Below the pieces are notes generated by a model, which ran no database searches, had not been told where the DNA came from, and worked only from the letters and a program-made list of their open reading frames with translations. Below, piece after piece: positions 6,043 through 10,528 of a stretch of 10,528 nucleotides of DNA. How positions within the stretch are numbered: position 1 is the stretch's first letter; the number at the start of each line of letters is the position of its first letter. The stretch covers positions 1 to 10,528 of the forward strand of contig CANCGU010000081.1 in NCBI GenBank assembly GCA_947377705.1, in the 5' to 3' direction. Origin of the DNA: Comamonadaceae bacterium. Its GTDB lineage: Bacteria; Pseudomonadota; Gammaproteobacteria; Burkholderiales; Burkholderiaceae. The translations under genes and the position numbers were made by a program.

Positions 6043-6921
6043 TCAGTTGGAAGGGGCTGGCACTTGGGCGCTGTACCACTGGGCGATTTGTTCACCCGTG
6101 ACAAAGCAGACCTCTGGGGTAGCCATCAGCAAGTCGAGCATGCGTTCGAAGCTCTCAAAACGGTGCGGCACACCGATCAGGTGGGGGTGCAGGCCCAACG
6201 CCAACACGCGTGGCTGGGTCTGGCATTCGCGCTTGAACAAACTCAAGGTGTTGGACAAGCGCTGGAACATTTCGTTCGAGGCGTGTTTTTCAATCGCGTA
6301 GATGATGGAGTCGTTGACTTCTAGGTTGTAGGGCAACGCCATGAGCGGACCGTTCTTGGTCTGCATCCAGTGCGGCACATCGTCCACCACCCAATCGAAC
6401 ACGTACTCAATGCCTTGCTTGGTCAAGATGTCCGGGGTGTCGTGTGACTCGCGCAAGCCTGGGCTCAACCAACCTTTGGGGCGCTTGCCTGTGAACGACT
6501 CGATCATGTCGAGGCTGGTGGCAATCAGCGCCTCTTCACCTTCGGCATGGTTGAGCGCCTTTTGATGCACACCATGGCCAATGAACTCCCAACCCGCCTC
6601 ATGCATGGCCTCTGCAGCGCGTGGGTAGGCGTGAATCACACCGGCATTGAAACTGGTGGACGCAGGCAAGCCACGGCTGTGAATGGCGTTGATGATGCGC
6701 GGCAAGCCGGCCCGCATGCCGTAGTCAACCCAGCTGAAGTTGGGCACATCGGGCACCGTTTCTTTGCCATGCGGCGGCGTAATGATGGTGCGCGGCATGC
6801 TGGCATCGAACTGCCAGTGCTCCACGTTGACCACCAAGTGAACCAAGATGGCCCCTTCTTTGGGGGCCACCAGTTGCGGGCCTTCGTCAGAGAAGCGATA
6901 GGGGATGCGTGGATTAGCCAT
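6043..6921 (-). CDS. PuuE-like polysaccharide deacetylase-fold hydrolase (CE4 superfamily)
   Basis: This 292-residue protein has the NodB/CE4 barrel in the arrangement of PuuE allantoinase rather than of chitin deacetylases. Recognisable segments are LVHLVVNVEHWQFD (27-39), WVDYGMRAGLPRII (64-77), GWEFIGHGVHQKAL (110-123), TGKRPKGWLSPGLRES (144-159), VVDDVPHWM (178-186), LPYNLEVND (196-204) and LALGLHPHLIGVPHRF (240-255). Motif 1 has no TFDD aspartate pair and motif 2 reads HGVH instead of H(S/T)xxxH, so a canonical metal triad cannot be assumed. There is no signal peptide, which indicates a cytoplasmic enzyme acting on a small molecule and not on cell-wall polymer. It overlaps the ABC ATPase gene by 8 bp and sits 23 bp before the SDR. 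Hydrolysis of a cyclic or linear amide in the imported substrate is a fair inference; the substrate is unknown. Confidence 0.88.
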   Translation of the reverse strand: MANPRIPYRFSDEGPQLVAPKEGAILVHLVVNVEHWQFDASMPRTIITPPHGKETVPDVPNFSWVDYGMRAGLPRIINAIHSRGLPASTSFNAGVIHAYPRAAEAMHEAGWEFIGHGVHQKALNHAEGEEALIATSLDMIESFTGKRPKGWLSPGLRESHDTPDILTKQGIEYVFDWVVDDVPHWMQTKNGPLMALPYNLEVNDSIIYAIEKHASNEMFQRLSNTLSLFKRECQTQPRVLALGLHPHLIGVPHRFESFERMLDLLMATPEVCFVTGEQIAQWYSAQVPAPSN

Positions 6922-7672
6922 GGGTGTGTCGGATGAGGTTGAGGATGTCGAGCTTCATGGCGCTAAAGGCCTCGCTCGCCGTGTCAGCCACCGTGCGCGG
7001 ACGCGCTAAGGGCACATTGATTTTGGATTGGATGCGGCCAGGTCGTGCGGACATGACATAGATGGTGCTGGCCAAGAAAATGGCTTCATCAATGTCATGC
7101 GTGACAAAGATGATGGTCGGCTTGAGTTTTTGCCACACCGACAACAACAGCTCTTGCATGGTGAGTCGGGTTTGCGCATCCAACGCACCAAAGGGCTCGT
7201 CCATCAGCAGCACGCGTGAGCCCAAGGTCAAGATGCGCGCAATGCCCACACGCTGACGCATGCCGCCCGAGAGCTGCACAGGCAGGTGGTTTTTGAAGTC
7301 GCGCAAGCCGACGATGCTGAGCATTTCGTTGGCACGCTCTTCGTATTCGGCTTTGGGCAAGCCTTGCATTTGGGGGCCAAAGATGACGTTCTCCCACACC
7401 GTCAGCCACGGGAACAACGCCGCTTCTTGAAACACCACCCCACGGTCAGGCCCAGGGGCATGCACCGCTTGTTGGTTGACTTGCAGCACGCCCGAGGTGG
7501 GCGACTCAAAGCCCGCAATCAGGTTGAGCAAGGTGGACTTGCCACAACCCGAAGGGCCGAGCAAAGCCACAAATTCACCCGGCGGCACATGCAGGTCAAT
7601 GTGGTCGAGTGCTTTGACCGGCGGTTGACCGGGGTAAGTTTTGCAAAGGTCTTGGACAGTGATATTGGACAT
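6914..7672 (-). CDS. ABC transporter ATP-binding protein, NitT/TauT family
   Basis: This is the 252-residue cytoplasmic ATPase of an importer, of the TauB/SsuB/NrtD type. Walker A is GPSGCGKST (39-47), the Q-loop is FQEAALFPW (81-89), the signature is LSGGMRQR (134-141), Walker B is VLLMDEP (154-160), the D-loop is GALDAQTR, and the switch histidine is His192 in VTHDIDEA. FQEAALFPWLTVWENV and DEPFGALDAQTR are typical of the nitrate/sulfonate/taurine/bicarbonate uptake group. The start at 7672 (MSNITVQDLCKTYPG) begins at the first beta strand; the frame stays open to 7765 but that extension overlaps the permease gene. The ribosome binding site is weak, consistent with translational coupling to the permease stop 7 bp upstream. 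Partners are the adjacent permease and binding protein. Confidence 0.95.
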   Translation of the reverse strand: MSNITVQDLCKTYPGQPPVKALDHIDLHVPPGEFVALLGPSGCGKSTLLNLIAGFESPTSGVLQVNQQAVHAPGPDRGVVFQEAALFPWLTVWENVIFGPQMQGLPKAEYEERANEMLSIVGLRDFKNHLPVQLSGGMRQRVGIARILTLGSRVLLMDEPFGALDAQTRLTMQELLLSVWQKLKPTIIFVTHDIDEAIFLASTIYVMSARPGRIQSKINVPLARPRTVADTASEAFSAMKLDILNLIRHTHG

Positions 7673-7679
7673 AGGAATT

Positions 7680-8480
7680 TCAATGACTTTGCAGAATGCG
7701 CCAAACCAAAATCTTGCGTTCAATGAACACAATGATGCGGTCGCTGATGTAACCCATGGCGCCAATCGACACCATGTCGGCCAGCACGATATCCATGCGG
7801 CCCACGTAGTAGGCGTCCCACAGCACGTAGCCGAGGCCCGACTTGACGGCCACCATTTCAGACACGATCACCGCCGTCCACGAAATACCCAAGCCAATGC
7901 GCAAGCCTGTGAAGATGGAGGGCATGGCAGCGGGTAGCACCACGCGGTACAAAAGCTGGGCACGGCTCGCGCCCATCATCAAGGCCGCGCGCACCAAGTT
8001 GCGGTCCACATCACGGGCGCCTTGGGTGGCATTGACCACGATGGCGTAAAAGCCACCGAGGAAGATTAAAAAGATAGAGCCCACATCACGAATGCCAAAC
8101 ACCGCAATCGAGAACGGCAACCAGGCCGTGATCGGGATGGGGCGAAGGCTTTGAATCAAGGGATCAAGCATTTGTGAAATGAACTTGCTCCACCCAATCA
8201 GCAACCCAAGCGGGACGCCAATCAATGCGGCCAACACAAAGCCTTGGGCCACACGCATGGAGGAATACTCCACGTTAGACAACCAAGTGCCAAGATAAGG
8301 ATTGAGGCCCAAACCCGCCTGACCAAAGATCCAGCCGTGCCAGCCCTCGACCACCTTCAAAGGGGTGGGCAAGATGCCGGCCATGCCGGGCATGTTGCCC
8401 ATCACCTGCCACAGCACGACAACGGCAGTGGGCACCACCAGTCCGAGCAGCAGTTGCTTGAAATGTGCCGTTGTCTTCAT
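7680..8480 (-). CDS. ABC transporter permease, NitT/TauT family
   Basis: This is the 266-residue inner-membrane permease of the importer (TauC/SsuC-like, BPD_transp_1 fold). Hydrophobic segments are visible at about 10-27, 78-98, 118-130, 134-151, 190-212 and 230-254, giving roughly six membrane helices. The cytoplasmic EAA loop that docks the ATPase is GASRAQLLYRVVLPAAMPSI (170-189), with the family's SLRPIPITAWLP (111-122) ahead of it. The start at 8480 (MKTTAHF) has AAGGA 7 nt upstream. A GTG at 8495 is possible, but it would place that ribosome binding site inside the gene. It lies 15 bp after the binding-protein stop, and a homodimer is expected. Confidence 0.95.
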   Translation of the reverse strand: MKTTAHFKQLLLGLVVPTAVVVLWQVMGNMPGMAGILPTPLKVVEGWHGWIFGQAGLGLNPYLGTWLSNVEYSSMRVAQGFVLAALIGVPLGLLIGWSKFISQMLDPLIQSLRPIPITAWLPFSIAVFGIRDVGSIFLIFLGGFYAIVVNATQGARDVDRNLVRAALMMGASRAQLLYRVVLPAAMPSIFTGLRIGLGISWTAVIVSEMVAVKSGLGYVLWDAYYVGRMDIVLADMVSIGAMGYISDRIIVFIERKILVWRILQSH

Positions 8481-8495
8481 GGTGTGTCCTTGCAC

Positions 8496-9473
8496 TTACT
8501 TTTTGATTTCTTTGGCCATGCTGTCGTCGTACAGCTCAGCCGCTTCTTTGGTGACGTCTTTTTGCACGATGCCTTGCTTGAACGCAGCCTCGGCCAAACG
8601 ACTCACTTGTTCTTTGTTCAACACGCCACCGAGCTTGATGATCTTGGCTGATTCTTTGGTCACGTTCAAAGGCAAACCGGTGTACTTGGAATAAGCATCG
8701 GCAAATTGGTCGTTATTTTTGGCCAATTGCTCTTCGACTTTGAGGTAAGCCCACAAGAAACGACGCACCAGTTCTTTCTTGGTCGCCATGGCTTCGCCCG
8801 AGGCGGCCAACATGCCCAACTCAGCGCCCACGGAACGTGACTGGCTGTAGTCCAGCTTGGTGGCAAAGTAGGCATCGCCTTCAGCCACGGCTTGCGATTC
8901 AAAGGGCTCCCACAGCACCATGGCGTCGATGTCGCCACGCTTCATGGCTTGCACAAATGCGGTACCACCACCTTGCACGTTCACGGGTGAGAACGAGGTG
9001 TAAGGGATGTTTTTCTCGATCAAGGTCATAGCCCATTGAAACCACACGGCCGACCCTGGTGCAATCGCAATTTTCTTGCCATTGATGTCACCCCAATCGT
9101 CGATTTTCACGCCTTTGCGCACCACCAAAAATTTATTGGAGCTGCCCACGCCGGTCAAACCGATCAAGTTCTTGCTGCCTTGCGCAGCCACGATGGCCAA
9201 GTCACCAGGGCCGACGGCCGAGACGTCCACCGAGCCTGACAGCAACGCCGTGCGTGCATCGGCGTAGCGCACAAACTCGGCACGCTTGACTTCAATGTTG
9301 AGCTTCTTGAGCTCTTCTTCCAACATCAGCATGGGCGCGAGATGGCCCACTTTGACAAAGCCCACACTGAGGACTTCTTTTTGCTTCATCGGTGCGGGGG
9401 AGGGCCCCACAGCCAAAGCAACGGTGGCGGTCAATGACAGCGCAATCGAGAGCAGGGTTCTTAAAGATTTCAT
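8496..9473 (-). CDS. ABC transporter periplasmic substrate-binding protein (NMT1/TauA/SsuA-like)
   Basis: This 325-residue periplasmic receptor gives the importer its specificity. Residues 1-21 form a Sec signal peptide: the basic start MKSLR, a hydrophobic core, and a likely cut after VALA. There is no lipobox cysteine. The mature part has the NitT/TauT binding-protein pattern: LSVGFVKVGHLAPM (35-48), RTALLSGSVDVSAVGPGDLAIVAAQG (74-99), GKKIAIAPGSAVWFQWAM (132-149), VQAMKRGDIDAMVLWEPFES (174-193). The start at 9473 has GGAG six nt upstream; an in-frame ATG at 9485 would contain that site. In this family, ligands are small anions or heterocycles (nitrate, taurine, alkanesulfonates, pyrimidines, aromatic acids), so the ligand cannot be named from sequence. 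Its place between acyl-CoA genes suggests a carboxylate-bearing ligand. Confidence 0.93.
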   Translation of the reverse strand: MKSLRTLLSIALSLTATVALAVGPSPAPMKQKEVLSVGFVKVGHLAPMLMLEEELKKLNIEVKRAEFVRYADARTALLSGSVDVSAVGPGDLAIVAAQGSKNLIGLTGVGSSNKFLVVRKGVKIDDWGDINGKKIAIAPGSAVWFQWAMTLIEKNIPYTSFSPVNVQGGGTAFVQAMKRGDIDAMVLWEPFESQAVAEGDAYFATKLDYSQSRSVGAELGMLAASGEAMATKKELVRRFLWAYLKVEEQLAKNNDQFADAYSKYTGLPLNVTKESAKIIKLGGVLNKEQVSRLAEAAFKQGIVQKDVTKEAAELYDDSMAKEIKK

Positions 9474-9497
9474 CTTCTTCTCCATGGGGTGGTTAAT

Positions 9498-10271
9498 TCA
9501 ACGGCCGGTGAACTGAGGTAGCCGCTTCTGCGCAAAAGCCAGTCGGCCCTCGGCATAGTCGCTGCTTTTGAAACACGCATCTACGGCCTGATCGATGCGT
9601 GCAATTTGGGAGGTGTCGCCGTCTGCAATGCACAGCATCGCTTGTTTGGCGGCTTGAACTGTGAGGGGTGCGTTTTGCGCGATTTGTGCGGCCACTTCGC
9701 TGCAATGCGCGAAGACATCATCATGCACCGCGTTGACGATGCCGATCTGAGCACCTTCTAACGCCGTGTACACCTTGGCGGTATAGAAAGCTTCAGCAGC
9801 AGCGATGGGGCCAAGATTTTGAACAATGCTTTTCATGCCTTGGTAGCCATAGCCCAAGCCCAAACGCGCGGCGGGCATGCGGAACTTGGCCGAGGGGCTG
9901 GCATAACGCAAATCGCAACTCAGCGCCAAACCCAAACCGCCGCCATAGCAAATGCCGTTGATGGCGGCAATCACCGGCACGCGGCATCGAACGATGGCAT
10001 CTTGCGCTTGCGCCACACATTGGTTGTAGTGCGCCACCGATGCTTCTGAATTTCTCTGCGTTTCAAACTCGCTGATATTGGCACCCGACACAAACGCACG
10101 GTCACCCGCACCACGCAGAATCACGGCACGAACATTCGGATTTTTTTCGATGCCGTCGAATGCCTGCTCAAGCGCAATCCACATGGACAAGCTCATGGCG
10201 TTGTAACGATCGGCATCGTCGATCGTTACAACCGTCACATGCGCGTCGTGTGTGACATGAATAGCACCCAT
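9498..10271 (-). CDS. Enoyl-CoA hydratase/isomerase family protein 2 lacking both catalytic glutamates
   Basis: This 257-residue crotonase-fold protein keeps the CoA and oxyanion framework: RYNAMS (22-27), DRAFVSGANISEFE (57-70), NGICYGGGLGLALSCDL (105-121) and the C-terminal FAQKRLPQFTGR. By motif alignment with hydratase 1 of this operon, the Glu144-equivalent is Gly114 (GGGLGLA) and the Glu164-equivalent is Ala134 (MPAARLGLGYG). Simple hydratase chemistry is therefore doubtful. Isomerase, C-C lyase, thioesterase-type or ring-acting members of the superfamily use other residues. The start at 10271 has AGAGG about 9-10 nt upstream and lies 2 bp after the CoA-transferase stop; 24 bp separate it from the binding-protein gene. 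Next to a CoA-transferase it may act on the first CoA thioester. Substrate unknown. Confidence 0.9.
   Translation of the reverse strand: MGAIHVTHDAHVTVVTIDDADRYNAMSLSMWIALEQAFDGIEKNPNVRAVILRGAGDRAFVSGANISEFETQRNSEASVAHYNQCVAQAQDAIVRCRVPVIAAINGICYGGGLGLALSCDLRYASPSAKFRMPAARLGLGYGYQGMKSIVQNLGPIAAAEAFYTAKVYTALEGAQIGIVNAVHDDVFAHCSEVAAQIAQNAPLTVQAAKQAMLCIADGDTSQIARIDQAVDACFKSSDYAEGRLAFAQKRLPQFTGR
10200..10232. repeat. 13+13 bp perfect inverted repeat (7-nt loop) inside hydratase-like gene 2
   Basis: GTTGTAACGATCG (10200-10212) and CGATCGTTACAAC (10220-10232) are exact reverse complements, separated by GCATCGT. The repeat sits 40-72 nt into the minus-strand coding region, where it encodes VVTIDDADRYN. 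It could act as an mRNA hairpin early in the gene or as a two-fold symmetric protein site. Confidence 0.9.
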
Positions 10272-10273
10272 GT

Positions 10274-10528
10274 TTAGACTACCTCTTGTTTGTGAAATTG
10301 CTGAATCTCTTCATCCGAGTAACCCGCCTCGCGCAGCACTTCATCGGTGTGCTCGCCCCATCCTGGTGCGGGCGCCACAACTTGGGACGGTGTACGCTCT
10401 AAAACCACTGGCTGAGTGATGTACGCAATTTCTTTGCCAAAGTTCGTCATGAGGGACTGGGTGACCTTCAAATGTTTGACTTGTTCATCTTCAAACACCT
10501 GAGGCACGGTGTAAACAGGGCCGGCAGG
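10274..10528 (-). CDS. Class III CoA-transferase (CaiB/BaiF family), C-terminal end only
   Basis: The last 84 residues of a family III CoA-transferase are visible; the frame is open to the window edge. It reads PAGPVYTVPQVFEDEQV, then HLKVTQ, a PVVLERTP segment, and the hallmark C-terminus APGWGEHTDEVLREAGYSDEEI. The family moves CoA between acids (for example succinyl-CoA to the substrate acid) by a ping-pong-like mechanism using an N-terminal aspartate, which is outside the window. The stop is TAA at 10276-10274, 2 bp before hydratase-like gene 2. It is the first operon gene visible here and probably activates the imported acid as its CoA ester. Confidence 0.93.
   Translation of the reverse strand, partial: PAGPVYTVPQVFEDEQVKHLKVTQSLMTNFGKEIAYITQPVVLERTPSQVVAPAPGWGEHTDEVLREAGYSDEEIQQFHKQEVV

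Larger units (their letters stand above)
1869..10528 (-). other. Putative ten-gene uptake and acyl-CoA catabolic operon
   Basis: Ten genes run in the same direction with gaps of 2, 24, 15, 7, -8, 23, 2, 9 and 3 bp between neighbours in transcription order. No internal promoter-sized spacer or terminator is visible. Gene content combines a full NitT/TauT importer with CoA activation, oxidation, hydration and an amide-hydrolase-like enzyme. The beginning, including promoter and any regulator, is outside the window. Co-transcription is inferred from spacing. Confidence 0.85.

Noticed and set aside
7621..7642. Direct repeat TTGACCGG twice within the ABC ATPase gene
   Set aside because: It is short and falls in coding sequence; chance is sufficient explanation.
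1..10528. CRISPR array, tRNA/rRNA, insertion sequence or phage gene
   Set aside because: No regularly spaced repeats, tRNA-like cloverleaf, transposase motif or phage protein was seen on either strand.

Overview
The window looks like a chromosomal segment of a betaproteobacterium of the Burkholderiales, most likely Comamonadaceae (Limnohabitans/Rhodoferax-like). This rests on protein flavour (UvrA, SlyD-type isomerase, the short glutaredoxin/GST-N protein), on moderately GC-rich codon use, and on acyl-CoA genes clustered with a NitT/TauT-type ABC transporter, which is common in that group. It is inferred by recognition; no search was run.

Layout. Positions 1-1473 are housekeeping: the 3' end of uvrA (+), a convergent SlyD-type FKBP isomerase (-) only 2 bp away, and a divergent glutaredoxin-like gene (+). 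Positions 1474-1868 carry no intact gene. They hold the decayed remains of a DMT/EamA-family transporter, whose N-terminal, middle and C-terminal pieces lie in three different frames with most of the gene missing.

From 10528 down to 1869 everything is on the minus strand and tightly packed (gaps of 2 to 24 bp, one 8 bp overlap), so it reads as one operon of at least ten genes. In transcription order these are: class III (CaiB/BaiF) CoA-transferase (3' end only), enoyl-CoA hydratase-like protein 2, periplasmic NMT1/TauA-like binding protein, ABC permease, ABC ATPase, PuuE-like CE4 hydrolase (polysaccharide deacetylase/allantoinase fold), atypical SDR, acyl-CoA dehydrogenase, enoyl-CoA hydratase 1, and an MmgE/PrpD protein. 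The promoter and any dedicated regulator lie upstream, outside the window.

How they may work together (inference): a small organic acid, possibly one with a cyclic or linear amide, is imported by the ABC system, hydrolysed by the PuuE-like enzyme, activated by CoA transfer, then oxidised and hydrated in a beta-oxidation-like sequence, with the MmgE/PrpD protein handling a further dehydration, isomerisation or decarboxylation. The substrate cannot be read from the sequence. Several enzymes lack textbook catalytic residues: enoyl-CoA hydratase-like protein 2 lacks both glutamates, the SDR lacks the Ser and Lys of its triad, and the acyl-CoA dehydrogenase has its base at the alternative IVD/LCAD position. 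This makes the cluster a reasonable candidate for an uncharacterised catabolic pathway. Two long perfect inverted repeats (24 bp without a spacer, and 13+13 bp) sit inside coding regions of the operon and are not explained by the proteins.
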